Part shown: piece by piece, positions 34,210-43,531 of the stretch
How positions within the stretch are numbered: the first letter of the stretch is position 1
How the letters are laid out: the number at the start of each line of letters is the position of its first letter
Assembly: GCF_021029445.1 (NCBI RefSeq)
Contig: NZ_CP072610.1
Location: 4,092,001 to 4,156,000, forward strand
Source of the DNA: Pseudomonas wenzhouensis
GTDB taxonomy: Bacteria; Pseudomonadota; Gammaproteobacteria; Pseudomonadales; Pseudomonadaceae
Direction of reading: 5' to 3'
Length of the DNA stretch: 64,000 bases
Notes under the pieces: model-generated
Databases searched by the model: none
The model's input: the letters and a program-made list of their open reading frames with translations, nothing else
What the model was told of the DNA's origin: nothing
Position numbers and translations under genes: made by a program

Positions 34210-35595
34210 ATGGGTACCCTCGGTATTCTGATTTCCCTCGCACTGTTGATGTACCTCGCCTATCGCGGCATCAACGTCCTGATCCTCGCCCCACTGCTGG
34301 CTCTGCTAGCGTTGCTGTTCGCCGGTGATGTCGGCCTGCTGCTGCTCACCTACACCCAGGTGTTCATGAAGGCCATGGGCGGCTACGTGATTCAGTTCTT
34401 CCCGTTGTTCCTGCTCGGTGCGCTGTTCGGCAAGTTGATGGACGATTCGGGGTCGGCCCGCGCCATCGCCCAGGGCATCGTCGCGAAAGTGGGCAGCGAG
34501 CGCGCGATCCTGGCCATCGTGCTGGCCTGCGGCATCCTCACTTACGGCGGCGTCTCGCTGTTCGTGGTGGCCTTCGCCGTGTACCCGATCGGCGCCGCGC
34601 TGTTCCGCGAGGCGGGCATTCCCAAGCGCCTGATCCCCGGTGCCATCGCCCTTGGCTCGTTCACCTTCACCATGACCGCGCTGCCCGGCACCCCGGCGAT
34701 TCAGAACGCCATCCCCAACCCCTTCTTCGGCACCGACGCCTTCGCCGCGCCAGGTCTGGGGGTGATTGGCGGGCTGATCATGTTCGGCCTCGGTACCTGG
34801 TGGCTCACCGCGCAGTCACGCAAGATGATGGCCGCTGGTGAAGGCTACGGCGAACACCGTGACGACCCAGTCAGCGAGGAGCGCGGCAACATTCCCGGCT
34901 TCTGGCTGGCACTGCTGCCGATCTTCGTGGTGATCGCGCTGAACTTCCTGATGGCCAAGCAGATTCTGCCGAGCGTCGACACCAGCTACCTGGCCAAACC
35001 GGAATACGGCGGCCTGCAGGACGCCAAATCGCTGATCGGTATCTGGTCGATCATCGTCGCCCTCGGCGCCGCCATCGTGCTGCTGATCGCCATGCACTGG
35101 AAGCGCTGGATGGATCTGAAGAAGAGCGTCAACGACGGCGCCTTCGGCTCCATGCTGCCGATTCTCAACACCGCCGCCGAGGTGGGTTACGGCACGGTGA
35201 TCGCCTCGCTGGCCGGTTTCGTGATCATCCGTGACCTGGTGCTGGGCGTCTCCAGCAACCCGCTGATCTCCGAAGCGGTGGCGGTGAACATCCTCGCCGG
35301 CATCACCGGCTCGGCCTCTGGTGGCATGTCCATCGCGCTGAAGACCCTCGGCGAGCAGTACCTGGAAATGGCCAATGCTGCCGGCATCAGCCCCGAGCTG
35401 CTGCATCGCGTCGCCGCCATGGCCTCGGGCTGCATGGACACCCTGCCGCACAACGGCGCGGTAATTTCGCTGCTGGCGATCTGCAAGCTCACTCACCGCG
35501 AATCGTACAAATTCATCTTCGTCAACACCGTGGCCTTCCCGCTGCTGGCACTGGCGGTGGTGATCACCCTGGGCACGCTGTTTGGAAGCTTCTAA
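34210..35595 (+). CDS. GntP-family permease (probable hydroxybutyrate/short-acid importer)
   Basis: 461 residues with about 12 membrane segments. The family phrases [35 protein letters not shown] and [14 protein letters not shown] are present. GntP members carry gluconate or short hydroxy and keto acids. The next gene encodes a CoA-transferase, which suggests a short-chain acid such as 3-hydroxybutyrate or acetoacetate. It lies behind a sigma-54-type promoter and AGGAACC ribosome site. No hydroxybutyrate dehydrogenase gene is in the window. Confidence 0.85.
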   Translation: MGTLGILISLALLMYLAYRGINVLILAPLLALLALLFAGDVGLLLLTYTQVFMKAMGGYVIQFFPLFLLGALFGKLMDDSGSARAIAQGIVAKVGSERAILAIVLACGILTYGGVSLFVVAFAVYPIGAALFREAGIPKRLIPGAIALGSFTFTMTALPGTPAIQNAIPNPFFGTDAFAAPGLGVIGGLIMFGLGTWWLTAQSRKMMAAGEGYGEHRDDPVSEERGNIPGFWLALLPIFVVIALNFLMAKQILPSVDTSYLAKPEYGGLQDAKSLIGIWSIIVALGAAIVLLIAMHWKRWMDLKKSVNDGAFGSMLPILNTAAEVGYGTVIASLAGFVIIRDLVLGVSSNPLISEAVAVNILAGITGSASGGMSIALKTLGEQYLEMANAAGISPELLHRVAAMASGCMDTLPHNGAVISLLAICKLTHRESYKFIFVNTVAFPLLALAVVITLGTLFGSF

Positions 35596-35640
35596 GCCAT
35601 AAGAGCCTTCCAGACGCTGCGCTTTCGCTCAGCAAAAGGT

Positions 35641-35703
35641 GTAGGCGCCAGCTTGCTGGCGATGCTTTGAACCGCATGGATCGCCAGCAAGCCGGCGCCT
35701 ACA
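35641..35703. repeat. REPIN between the permease and CoA-transferase genes
   Basis: GTAGGCGCCAGCTTGCTGGC and GCCAGCAAGCCGGCGCCTAC face each other within a likely operon. The frame of the following gene runs open through it, which is chance. Confidence 0.82.
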
Positions 35704-35729
35704 TGACCCCTTCGTCACGAGTACCCGCA

Positions 35730-37283
35730 ATGAGCAAGATCATGACCGCCGCCGCCGCCGTGGCGCGCATCCCGGACAACGCCAACCTGGCCAGCGGCGG
35801 CTTCGTCGGCATCGGCTTCGCCGAGCAGATCGCCATCGCCCTGGAACAACGCTTCGTGGCTGAACAGACGCCGCGTGACCTCACGCTGGTGTATGCCGCC
35901 GGCCAAGGCGACGGCAAGGGTCGCGGCCTCAACCACCTGGCCCATGAAGGCCTGGTACGCCGGGTGATCGGTGGCCACTGGGGGCTGGTGCCGGGCCTGC
36001 AGAAGCTGGCAGTGGATAACCGCATCGAGGCCTACAATCTGCCGCAGGGGGTGATCTCCCAGCTGTTCCGCGATATCGCTGCCGGCAAACCGGGGCAGCT
36101 GTCGCGCGTCGGTCTGGGCACCTACGTCGACCCGCGCCATGGCGGCGGCAAACTCAACGCGCGCACCACCACCGATCTGGTGCGACTGATGCCCATCGAT
36201 GGCGAAGACTACCTGTTCTACCCGACCTTCCCGATCCACGTCGGCATCGTCCGCGCCACCAGCAGTGATCCCGATGGCAACCTCAGTTTCGAGCGCGAGG
36301 CGCTGACCATCGAGAGCCTGGCCATCGCCATGGCCGCGCGCAACTCTGGCGGGCTGGTGATCGCCCAGGTCGAGCGGATCGTCGAGCGCGGCTCGCTGAA
36401 TGCGCGCCAGGTGAAGATTCCCGGCATCCTGGTGGACTGTGTGGTGCTGGCCGAACCCGATAATCACCAGCAAACCTTCGCCACGGCCTACAACCCCGCC
36501 TTCGCCGCCGAAACCCGCGTGCCGGTGGACAGCCTGACGCCGATGCCGCTGGACGTGCGCAAGCTGATCGCCCGTCGCGCGGCGCTGGAGCTGAAGAGCG
36601 GCGCGGTGGTCAATCTCGGCATCGGCATGCCTGAAGGCGTCGCGGCGGTGGCCGCCGAGGAAGGCGTGATCGAGCGCCTGACCCTGACCGCCGAACCGGG
36701 CGTGATCGGCGGCGTACCGGCCTCGGGCCTGGACTTCGGCGCGGCGAGCAACCACAGCGCCCTGCTCGACCAGCCTTATCAATTCGACTTCTACGACGGC
36801 GGCGGTCTGGACATCGCATTTCTCGGTCTGGCCCAGGCCGATGCGGCAGGCAACCTCAACGTCTCCAGGTTCGGCAGTCGCCTGGCCGGCGCTGGCGGTT
36901 TCATCAACATCAGCCAGAACGCCAAGCAGGTGGTGTTCGTCGGTACCTTCAGTGCCGGCAAACAGGACATCCGCATCGAAGACGGCCAGTTGCGCATCAT
37001 CCAGGACGGCGACGTGCGCAAGTTCGTCAGTGAGGTGGAGCACCGCACCTTCTCCGGCCGCCTGGCTGCCGAGCGCGGCCAGCCGGTGCTCTACGTCACT
37101 GAACGCTGCGTGCTGCGCCTGACGACCGAAGGGCTGGAGCTGATCGAAGTGGCGCAGGGCGTGGATATCCAGCGCGACATCCTCGCGCGCATGGACTTCG
37201 TACCCATCGTGCGTGAACCGAAGCTAATGGATACGCGGCTGTTCCAGCCCGAACGCATTGGCCTGGGGCAATGCCTGGACTGA
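35730..37283 (+). CDS. Fused acyl-CoA:carboxylate CoA-transferase (YdiF/Pct type)
   Basis: About 517 residues, equal to the alpha and beta halves of family I CoA-transferases joined in one chain. The N-terminal half has [16 protein letters not shown] and [14 protein letters not shown]. The C-terminal half has [13 protein letters not shown] and [18 protein letters not shown], the region where the catalytic Glu is expected. It should move CoA between acyl-CoA and a short acid (acetate, acetoacetate, propionate). It follows the GntP permease, so uptake and activation of one acid is the likely joint role. ATG 35730 is preferred, since the longer frame includes the REPIN. Confidence 0.88.
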   Translation: MSKIMTAAAAVARIPDNANLASGGFVGIGFAEQIAIALEQRFVAEQTPRDLTLVYAAGQGDGKGRGLNHLAHEGLVRRVIGGHWGLVPGLQKLAVDNRIEAYNLPQGVISQLFRDIAAGKPGQLSRVGLGTYVDPRHGGGKLNARTTTDLVRLMPIDGEDYLFYPTFPIHVGIVRATSSDPDGNLSFEREALTIESLAIAMAARNSGGLVIAQVERIVERGSLNARQVKIPGILVDCVVLAEPDNHQQTFATAYNPAFAAETRVPVDSLTPMPLDVRKLIARRAALELKSGAVVNLGIGMPEGVAAVAAEEGVIERLTLTAEPGVIGGVPASGLDFGAASNHSALLDQPYQFDFYDGGGLDIAFLGLAQADAAGNLNVSRFGSRLAGAGGFINISQNAKQVVFVGTFSAGKQDIRIEDGQLRIIQDGDVRKFVSEVEHRTFSGRLAAERGQPVLYVTERCVLRLTTEGLELIEVAQGVDIQRDILARMDFVPIVREPKLMDTRLFQPERIGLGQCLD

Positions 37284-37311
37284 TGGCAGGTCAATTATTT
37301 AGCGTGAACTT

Positions 37312-37338
37312 ACGGGCCTGAACAGGCCCGTTTTTTTG
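37312..37338 (+). terminator. Rho-independent terminator after the CoA-transferase gene
   Basis: ACGGGCCTG / CAGGCCCGT stem with an AA loop, then seven T residues. Confidence 0.9.
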
Positions 37339-37471
37339 TATCTGCCGGCGCAGCGGGAGCTGGCTAGCGATAACGCATCCAAGTTCCTGATGATGTCCAG
37401 GCACGGCACCTGCTGAAACATCCGGGGTCTATAGTGGTTGTTCCTTCCTCACTACAGCTTCTGGAGTTCAT

Positions 37472-38029
37472 ATGAGCAAGACCTACAAGGTCGCCGTGCT
37501 GGTCGGCAGCCTGCGCAAGGCCTCCATCAACCGCAAGCTGGCCCTGGCGCTGGCTGATCTGGCACCGCCCTCGCTGAAGCTGGAAATCGTCGAGATCGGT
37601 GACCTGCCGCTGTACAACGAAGACGCCGACGGCGACAGCGCTCCGGCCGCCTACGCGCCGTTTCGCAATGCGCTCAAGGCGGCTGACGCGGTGCTGTTCA
37701 TCACCCCCGAATACAACCGCTCGATCCCCGGCGCGATGAAAAACGCCATCGACGTCGGTTCGCGCCCTTACGGCCAGAGCGGTTTCAGCGGCAAGCCGGG
37801 CGCCGTGCTCAGCGCCTCGCCAGGTGCCATCGGCGGTTTCGGTGCCAACCATCACCTGCGCCAGTGCCTGGTGTTCCTCGACGTACAGGTGCTGCAGCAG
37901 CCGGAGGCTTATCTGGGCGGCGCCGGCAATTTCTTCGACGACAACGGCGTACTCAGCGACGGCATCAAGCCGTTCCTGCAGAAGTTCATCGAGGCCTATG
38001 CGGCGTGGGTGGCCAAGCACGCCGGATGA
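37472..38029 (+). CDS. NADPH-dependent FMN reductase (ChrR/azoreductase-like)
   Basis: 185 residues of a flavodoxin-like fold: VGSLRKASINRKLA (FMN phosphate loop, about 11-24), TPEYNRSIPGAMKNAIDV and SPGAIGGFGA. Family members are soluble quinone, chromate or azo-dye reductases that protect against oxidative stress. It is a single gene. The Rsm sRNA terminator points towards it from the other side. Confidence 0.87.
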   Translation: MSKTYKVAVLVGSLRKASINRKLALALADLAPPSLKLEIVEIGDLPLYNEDADGDSAPAAYAPFRNALKAADAVLFITPEYNRSIPGAMKNAIDVGSRPYGQSGFSGKPGAVLSASPGAIGGFGANHHLRQCLVFLDVQVLQQPEAYLGGAGNFFDDNGVLSDGIKPFLQKFIEAYAAWVAKHAG

Positions 38030-38110
38030 ATACAGACCCTGGCGCCGTACCGGCTGAAAACCGTGCGGCGTCGACTGTGTATCTGGCGTTGGCGCTCCGG
38101 GCGGCTGCCC

Positions 38111-38137
38111 AAAAAAGAAAACCCCGCGATTGCGGGG
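38111..38137 (-). terminator. Terminator of the Rsm-type sRNA
   Basis: On the minus strand: CCCCGC-AATC-GCGGGG then TTTTCTTTTTT. Confidence 0.88.
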
Positions 38138-38236
38138 CCTGCAGACTGTTGTCCTGACATCCTTGATCTGCTCACCATCCAGGTGGCTGTCCAGCGTGTC
38201 CCTGTTCGTCTAGGCGCTTCCTGCGCTGAATCCATG
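38111..38236 (-). ncRNA. Rsm-family regulatory sRNA (RsmX/RsmY/RsmZ type)
   Basis: On the minus strand about 125 bases carry seven GGA motifs: ATGGA, CAGGA, AGGGA, CTGGA twice, AAGGA and CAGGA. These include the hairpin GCGC-AGGAA-GCGC, the form seen in RsmY, and the RNA ends in a strong terminator. Such RNAs bind RsmA/CsrA dimers and free target mRNAs. A perfect GacA box lies about 65 bases upstream of the predicted start. The neighbours (FMN reductase, EndA-like gene) are not those I recall for rsmY (dnr) or rsmZ (rpoS/fdxA) in P. aeruginosa, so it may be an extra, RsmX-like copy. The 5' end is estimated from a TACTCT -10 box at 38248-38243. Confidence 0.85.
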
Positions 38237-38292
38237 GGCGCAAGAGTACGCTCGTACCTGATCACCTCACAGTAGCGATACTCGCCACATCC

Positions 38293-38310
38293 TGTAAGCC
38301 ATGGCTTACA
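38293..38310. promoter_or_regulatory. GacA box (upstream activating sequence)
   Basis: TGTAAGCCATGGCTTACA matches the known TGTAAG-N6-CTTACA site perfectly and is a full palindrome. It is placed to activate the minus-strand Rsm RNA. The FMN reductase to EndA-like gap of 414 bases holds this box, the sRNA and little else. Confidence 0.9.
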
Positions 38311-38443
38311 CACTCCATCATCCATGGCATGGCGCCGGGAAGAATCTCATCGACTATGTTTTTTGTAAGGTGCGCCTTGCTAGACTCAGTCGCGAACGAC
38401 AAAAACAACAGACCCCCGATCACGGCGGTCACGAGGCTAGAGT

Positions 38444-39103
38444 ATGCGCGTAGTTACCCTGCTTCTCGGTTGCCTGGCAACCTGCATTGGCACGACTGCC
38501 CTGGCTGGCGGCCAGAGCCAACTGGGCAACGTCAAACAGGCCATCGACCAGGTGTTCTGGCAGGATCTGTACGGTAACGGCGGCACCACACTGTATTGTG
38601 GCCAGCCCTTTACCCGCGTCAGCGGCAACCTGGCGGCCAGCCCGATCTACAGCAGCAAACAGCTCAAGAGTGCGTTGCGCTGCGTTACCGACCGCCAATG
38701 CACCATCATGAACCCGCGCTACCCCTACATCGCTTCCGACCTGCATAACCACTACCCGGCGCTGGCGAGGGTTGAGCTGATACGGCGTAATTCGCAGTTC
38801 AGCGAACAGGTCGAGGATGGACCAAGCAAATTCGCCGATATCGGCTGTGACCTTAAAGCCAGCTTCCAACTGCTCAACCCGCGCGACGAAGCCAAGGGCA
38901 ATATCGCCCGGGCGATCTTCTACATGCATGTCGAATACGACCTGCCCATCGTCGGCCTGGTACCGATGTACAAGAACTGGCACCGCATGGATCCGCCCGA
39001 TGCCGAGGAAAAGGCGCGCAATGACAAAATCGAAGCACTGCAGGGCACACGCAATCGCTTTATCGACGATCCGTCACTGGTGGATCAGTTGATCGCTGAT
39101 TGA
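38444..39103 (+). CDS. Endonuclease I (EndA/Vvn) family protein lacking catalytic residues
   Basis: 219 residues with a signal peptide (to about 22, TTALA). Much of the EndA fold is clear: LYGNGGTTLYCGQPF, ASDLHNHYPALARV, GNIARAIFYMHVEYDLP, NWHRMDPPDAEEKARND and the end LQGTRNRFIDDP. The usual EHVYP or EHVVP stretch with the metal Glu and general-base His is replaced by ASPIYSSKQ, and the Asn after the DLHN helix (VN in active enzymes) is Glu (RVELIRR). All three key residues of Vvn-type nucleases therefore seem lost. It would be a periplasmic or secreted protein with a non-nuclease role, or a decaying gene with an intact frame. Confidence 0.78.
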   Translation: MRVVTLLLGCLATCIGTTALAGGQSQLGNVKQAIDQVFWQDLYGNGGTTLYCGQPFTRVSGNLAASPIYSSKQLKSALRCVTDRQCTIMNPRYPYIASDLHNHYPALARVELIRRNSQFSEQVEDGPSKFADIGCDLKASFQLLNPRDEAKGNIARAIFYMHVEYDLPIVGLVPMYKNWHRMDPPDAEEKARNDKIEALQGTRNRFIDDPSLVDQLIAD

Positions 39104-39134
39104 GGTCTCGCTGCTTTCGATATCGCGACGCCGA

Positions 39135-39205
39135 GTAGGGTGCGCCGTGCGCACCGAATCTGTCTGCTGAACTACAGCGTGCTTGGTGCGCACAGCGCAC
39201 CCTAC
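39135..39205. repeat. Inverted repeat pair, GTAGGGTGCGC family
   Basis: GTAGGGTGCGCCGTGCGCAC and GTGCGCACAGCGCACCCTAC across a 31-base centre, between the EndA-like gene and hutC. Confidence 0.82.
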
Positions 39206-39213
39206 CAATCGCC

Positions 39214-39927
39214 CTACGCTCTGCGCTTGTGCAGTGAACGTAGCTTGTAGCGGTCGCCGGGATGGATCAGTCGTGCATAGCTGATCAGGTGATCGTCCGA
39301 CCAGGTGCGGCGGATCACGCTCAGGCAGGGCATGGTCGGGTCGATCTGCAGCAGCTCGGCGGTGCGTGCATCCACCCGCACCGCTTCGACCACATGTTCG
39401 ACATCCGAGATCGGGCAACTGGCGACCAGCACCTCGTTGGGCGTGACCCGGGTGAAATCGCTTTGCAGGTAATGCGGCACCCAGCGCGGGTTGACGAAGC
39501 GGTCCTCGAGCTGGATCGGCAGGCCGTCCTGCAGGTGCACGAGGATGCTGTGAAACACCTCGGCGCCCAGGCGCAGCCCCAGACGTAGAGCCACTTCGTC
39601 ATCGGCGGCGATGGCCTCGCAGCGCACCACATCGTTGCTGTAGGCATGGCCGCGACCGCGCACTTCACTGGCGATGTTCATCACCTCATGCAGCGACGAC
39701 TCTGCCTTGCGGTCGGTGACGAAGGTGCCAAGCCCGGCTTGACGCACCAGGTAGCCCTTCTGCACCAGGTTCTGGATCGCCTTGTTGGCGGTCATGCGGC
39801 TGACCGAGAAATCGCGCGCCAGTTGCTCCTCGGGCGGAATCTGATGATTGACCGGATAGGCGCCGCCGTGAATGCGCTCGAGGAGGAAATCCTCGATGGC
39901 CTTGTAGCGCGGGGTGGGACTGGTCAC
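39214..39927 (-). CDS. hutC: Histidine utilisation repressor HutC
   Basis: About 237 residues of the HutC/FarR branch of GntR regulators. The winged helix is QIPPEEQLARDFSVSRMTAN with KAIQNLVQKGYLVRQAGLG (about 32-72). The C-terminal UTRA domain has HSILVHLQDGLPIQLEDRFV (cited as landmark) and ISYARLIHPGDRYKLRS. It binds TGTATATACA-type sites and is released by urocanate. The GTG at 39927 follows AAGGAG at a good distance. It lies downstream of hutH, separated by two REP doublets. Confidence 0.92.
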   Translation of the reverse strand: MTSPTPRYKAIEDFLLERIHGGAYPVNHQIPPEEQLARDFSVSRMTANKAIQNLVQKGYLVRQAGLGTFVTDRKAESSLHEVMNIASEVRGRGHAYSNDVVRCEAIAADDEVALRLGLRLGAEVFHSILVHLQDGLPIQLEDRFVNPRWVPHYLQSDFTRVTPNEVLVASCPISDVEHVVEAVRVDARTAELLQIDPTMPCLSVIRRTWSDDHLISYARLIHPGDRYKLRSLHKRRA

Positions 39928-39985
39928 GGCTGCTCCTTGGAAATGCCCGGTGCGCGGATGATACATCAGCCATACGCGTGATCTC

Positions 39986-40074
39986 GTAGGAGCCCCGCCC
40001 CGGGGCGAAGCGGTTGTGGCCACTCAGCACATTCTGCGGCGTACCCACCATTCGCCGTGGGGCGCGGCGCCTAC
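39986..40074. repeat. Degenerate GTAGGAGCCC repeat pair
   Basis: GTAGGAGCCCCGCCCCGGGG at the left and GGGGCGCGGCGCCTAC at the right, with decayed centres, between hutC and hutH. Confidence 0.6.
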
Positions 40075-40083
40075 ACCAAGACC

Positions 40084-40142
40084 GTAGCCCGGATGAAATC
40101 CGGGAGCCTCGAAATCAAGGCCCCGGATTGCATCCGGGCTAC
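40084..40142. repeat. REPIN (GTAGCCCGGATGAAATCC pair)
   Basis: GTAGCCCGGATGAAATCCGG and CCGGATTGCATCCGGGCTAC in inverted orientation, directly after the hutH stop. Confidence 0.85.
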
Positions 40143-40147
40143 GCAGT

Positions 40148-41683
40148 TCAGCTCACGGAAGGCAACATGCCGGCCGGCAGCAACGGCGTCAGCACGCGCT
40201 CGGCGAGCAGGGCGTTGGCAGCGGCGATGTCCGGGGCGAAGAAGCGATCCTCGACGTAGTACGGCACCTTGGCGCGCAGCGCCTGACGCGCCTGCTCCAG
40301 CGCCGGCGTGCTCTTCAGGCCTTCACGGAAGTCCAGGCCCTGGCAGGCACCTAGCCATTCCACAGCGAGGATGCCGCGGGTGTTATCGGCCATGTCCCAC
40401 AGGCGTTTGCCGGCGTTCGGCGCCATCGACACATGGTCTTCCTGGTTGGCCGAGGTGGGCAGGCTGTCGACGCTGTGCGGGTGAGACAGCGCCTTGTTGT
40501 CGCTGGCCAGAGCCGCAGCAGTGACCTGGGCGATCATGAAGCCGGAGTTGACCCCACCATTGGCCACCAGGAACGGCGGCAGTTGCGACATGTGCTTGTC
40601 CATCATCAGCGAGATACGCCGCTCGGACAGCGAGCCAATCTCGGCGATGGCCAGGGCGATGTTGTCGGCAGCCATGGCCACGGGTTCTGCGTGGAAGTTG
40701 CCACCGGAAATCACCTCGCCTTCGGCGGCGAACACCAGCGGGTTATCGGAAACCGCGTTGGCCTCGACCCCAAGCACCTCAGCAGCCTGGCGCAGTTGGG
40801 TCAGGCATGCGCCCATGACCTGCGGCTGGCAGCGCAGCGAATACGGATCCTGCACCTTGTCACAGGCGGCGTGAGAACTACCGATTTCGCTGCTGGCGCC
40901 GAGCAGATGGCGGAAGGCAGCCGCCGCGTCGATCTGCCCACGCTGGCCGCGTGCGGCATGGATGCGCGCATCGAAGGGCGAACGCGAACCGAGCAGCGCC
41001 TCGACGCTGAGCGCGCCGCAGACGCTGGCGGCAGCGTACAGGTCTTCACCCTCGAACAGCCCGCGCAGGGCGTAGGCGGTGGACACCTGGGTGCCGTTGA
41101 GCAGCGCCAGGCCCTCCTTGGCGGCCAGAGTCATCGGCTCCAGACCGGCGATGGCCAGCGCCTCGCTGGCCGGCAGCCATTGGCCGTTGTGGCGCGCCTG
41201 GCTTTCGCCGAGCAGCACCAGCGACATATGGGCCAGTGGCGCCAGGTCACCGGAGGCGCCGACCGAGCCTTTCAGCGGAATGTGTGGATAAACCTCGGCG
41301 TTGACCAGGGCGATCAGCGCGTCGATCACCTGACGGCGAATACCGGAGAAACCGCGCGCCAGGCTGTTGATCTTCAGCAGCATGATCAGCCGCACCATGG
41401 CGTCATCCAGCGGCTCACCGAAACCGGCGGCATGGGACAGCACCAGCGAGCGCTGCAGCTTTTCCAGGTCATCGTTGGCGATGCGGGTCGAGGCCAGCAT
41501 GCCGAAACCGGTGTTGATGCCGTAGGCGGTGCGGCCCTCGGCGATGATCTGGTTGACACAGGCGACGCTGGCGTCGATGGCCTGATGGGCGCTGGCGTCC
41601 AGAGTCAGGTGCACGGGCGCCTGGTAGGCGGCGCGCAGGTCGGCCAGGATCAGATGGCCAGGTTTCAGGTTAAGCGTATTCAT
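40148..41683 (-). CDS. hutH: Histidine ammonia-lyase
   Basis: 511 residues. [15 protein letters not shown] contains the Ala-Ser-Gly that cyclises into the MIO cofactor (about residues 143-145). [22 protein letters not shown]-type (here [13 protein letters not shown]) and the C-terminal NQEDHVSMA follow, as in all HutH enzymes. It removes ammonia from L-histidine to give urocanate, the first step of the pathway. ATG 41683 has GGAAG 8 bases upstream; the TTG extension is rejected. An inverted-repeat element sits between it and hutU. Confidence 0.96.
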   Translation of the reverse strand: MNTLNLKPGHLILADLRAAYQAPVHLTLDASAHQAIDASVACVNQIIAEGRTAYGINTGFGMLASTRIANDDLEKLQRSLVLSHAAGFGEPLDDAMVRLIMLLKINSLARGFSGIRRQVIDALIALVNAEVYPHIPLKGSVGASGDLAPLAHMSLVLLGESQARHNGQWLPASEALAIAGLEPMTLAAKEGLALLNGTQVSTAYALRGLFEGEDLYAAASVCGALSVEALLGSRSPFDARIHAARGQRGQIDAAAAFRHLLGASSEIGSSHAACDKVQDPYSLRCQPQVMGACLTQLRQAAEVLGVEANAVSDNPLVFAAEGEVISGGNFHAEPVAMAADNIALAIAEIGSLSERRISLMMDKHMSQLPPFLVANGGVNSGFMIAQVTAAALASDNKALSHPHSVDSLPTSANQEDHVSMAPNAGKRLWDMADNTRGILAVEWLGACQGLDFREGLKSTPALEQARQALRAKVPYYVEDRFFAPDIAAANALLAERVLTPLLPAGMLPSVS

Positions 41684-41699
41684 CAAGTGTTCTTCCAAA

Positions 41700-41840
41700 G
41701 AGCGTGTTCAAAGTCTCGCGAGCTAGAGCCAAACGGTGGCGCAAATGGCTGAGGACGCGGAGTTTACGAGCTGTAAATGAGCAGTCCGAAGTCGTTTGCA
41801 ACGCCGTTTGGCCGACGCGCAGCAGACTTTGGACATGCTC
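41700..41840. repeat. 141-base inverted-repeat element inside the hut operon
   Basis: Ends GAGCGTGTTCAAAGTCT and AGACTTTGGACATGCTC pair with two mismatches out of 17. The interior (AAACGG / CCGTTT and GTTTACGAGCTGTAAAT parts) adds further symmetry. It fills exactly the hutU-hutH gap and its last base touches the hutU stop. It looks like a MITE-like or large palindromic Pseudomonas repeat with no coding capacity. Confidence 0.7.
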
Positions 41841-43505
41841 TCAGCCGATCATCGGCAGATTCAAACCCTGCTCCTTGGCGCAATCGATGGCGATCTGGTA
41901 ACCGGCATCGGCGTGACGCATCACCCCGGTGCCCGGGTCGTTGGTCAGCACGCGGGCAATGCGGGCAGCGGCTTCATCGGTGCCATCGCAAACGATGACC
42001 ATACCCGAATGCTGGGAGAAGCCCATGCCCACGCCACCACCGTGGTGCAGCGACACCCAGGTGGCGCCGCTGGCGGTGTTGAGCAGGGCGTTGAGCAGCG
42101 GCCAGTCGGACACGGCGTCGGAGCCGTCCTGCATCGCCTCGGTCTCGCGGTTGGGGCTGGCCACCGAGCCGCTGTCCAGGTGGTCGCGGCCGATCACCAC
42201 CGGCGCCGACAGTTCGCCGCTGCGCACCATCTCGTTGAAGGCCAGGCCGAGCTTGGCGCGCTGGCCCAGGCCGACCCAGCAGATACGCGCCGGCAGGCCT
42301 TGGAACGAGATGCGCTCGCGGGCCATGTCCAGCCAGCGGTGCAGGTGGGCGTCGTCGGCGATCAGTTCCTTGACCTTGGCGTCGGTCTTGTAGATGTCCT
42401 CGGGGTTGCCGGACAGCGCCGCCCAGCGGAACGGGCCGATGCCACGGCAGAACAGCGGGCGGATGTAGGCCGGGACGAAGCCAGGGAAGTCGAAGGCATT
42501 GCTCACGCCTTCTTCCTTGGCCATCTGGCGGATGTTGTTGCCGTAGTCGAAGGTCGGCACGCCCATCTTCTGGAAGTCGAGCATGGCCTGCACATGCACG
42601 GCCATGGACTGCTTGGCGGCCTTGACCACACCTGCCGGGTCGGTGGCTGCGCGATCCTTGTACTCGGCCCAGCTCCAGCCGATCGGCAGGTAGCCGTTGA
42701 GCGGGTCGTGGGCGCTGGTCTGGTCGGTGACCATATCCGGGCGCACGCCACGGCGTACCAGCTCCGGCAGGATCTCGGCGGCATTGCCCAGCAGGGCGAC
42801 GGAGATGGCCTTGCCTCCGGAGGTGTACTTGGCGATACGCGCCAGGGCGTCGTCCAGATCGGTGGCCTGCTCGTCGACGTAACGGCTGCGCAGGCGGAAA
42901 TCGATGCTGCTCTGCTGGCATTCGATATTCAGCGAGCAGGCGCCGGCCAGGGTGGCGGCCAGCGGCTGGGCGCCGCCCATGCCACCGAGGCCTGCGGTCA
43001 GTACCCAGCGGCCCTTGAGGTTGCCGGCGTAGTGCTGGCGACCGGCTTCGACGAAGGTTTCATAAGTGCCCTGGACGATGCCCTGGCTGCCGATGTAGAT
43101 CCAGCTACCGGCAGTCATCTGGCCGTACATGGCCAAACCCTTGGCATCCAGCTCGTTGAAGTGCTCCCAGCTCGCCCAGTGCGGCACCAGGTTGGAGTTG
43201 GCGATCAGCACGCGCGGCGCGTTGCTGTGGGTCTTAAACACGCCGACCGGCTTGCCGGACTGCACCAGCAGGGTCTCGTCGTCATTCAGGTTGGTCAGGC
43301 TCTCGACGATTTTGTCATAGCACTCCCAGTTGCGCGCGGCGCGGCCAATGCCGCCGTACACCACCAGCTCCTTGGGTTTCTCGGCCACGTCCGGGTCGAG
43401 GTTGTTCATCAACATGCGCAGCGGCGCTTCGGTCAGCCAGCTCTTGGCGGTGAGCGTGGTGCCGCGCGGGGCGCGGATTTCGATATCGCGGTATTTGGAG
43501 GTCAC
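41841..43505 (-). CDS. hutU: Urocanate hydratase (urocanase)
   Basis: 554 residues, the family length. [18 protein letters not shown] at the start, [12 protein letters not shown] (NAD loop), the active-site region with [12 protein letters not shown], and [23 protein letters not shown] near the end identify urocanase. It uses NAD as electrophile to turn urocanate into imidazolone propionate. GTG at 43505 follows GAGGAAACC; the longer frame to 43769 overlaps hutG. Confidence 0.96.
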   Translation of the reverse strand: MTSKYRDIEIRAPRGTTLTAKSWLTEAPLRMLMNNLDPDVAEKPKELVVYGGIGRAARNWECYDKIVESLTNLNDDETLLVQSGKPVGVFKTHSNAPRVLIANSNLVPHWASWEHFNELDAKGLAMYGQMTAGSWIYIGSQGIVQGTYETFVEAGRQHYAGNLKGRWVLTAGLGGMGGAQPLAATLAGACSLNIECQQSSIDFRLRSRYVDEQATDLDDALARIAKYTSGGKAISVALLGNAAEILPELVRRGVRPDMVTDQTSAHDPLNGYLPIGWSWAEYKDRAATDPAGVVKAAKQSMAVHVQAMLDFQKMGVPTFDYGNNIRQMAKEEGVSNAFDFPGFVPAYIRPLFCRGIGPFRWAALSGNPEDIYKTDAKVKELIADDAHLHRWLDMARERISFQGLPARICWVGLGQRAKLGLAFNEMVRSGELSAPVVIGRDHLDSGSVASPNRETEAMQDGSDAVSDWPLLNALLNTASGATWVSLHHGGGVGMGFSQHSGMVIVCDGTDEAAARIARVLTNDPGTGVMRHADAGYQIAIDCAKEQGLNLPMIG

Positions 43506-43531
43506 AGCGGTTTCCTCTTGTTGTTCGGCGC

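Noticed and set aside
35667-35729. Upstream extension of the CoA-transferase
   Set aside because: The added codons come from a REPIN, and ATG 35730 matches the family start.
37996-38325. 109-codon minus-strand frame across the Rsm RNA
   Set aside because: It covers the GacA box, the sRNA and its terminator, and has no protein features.
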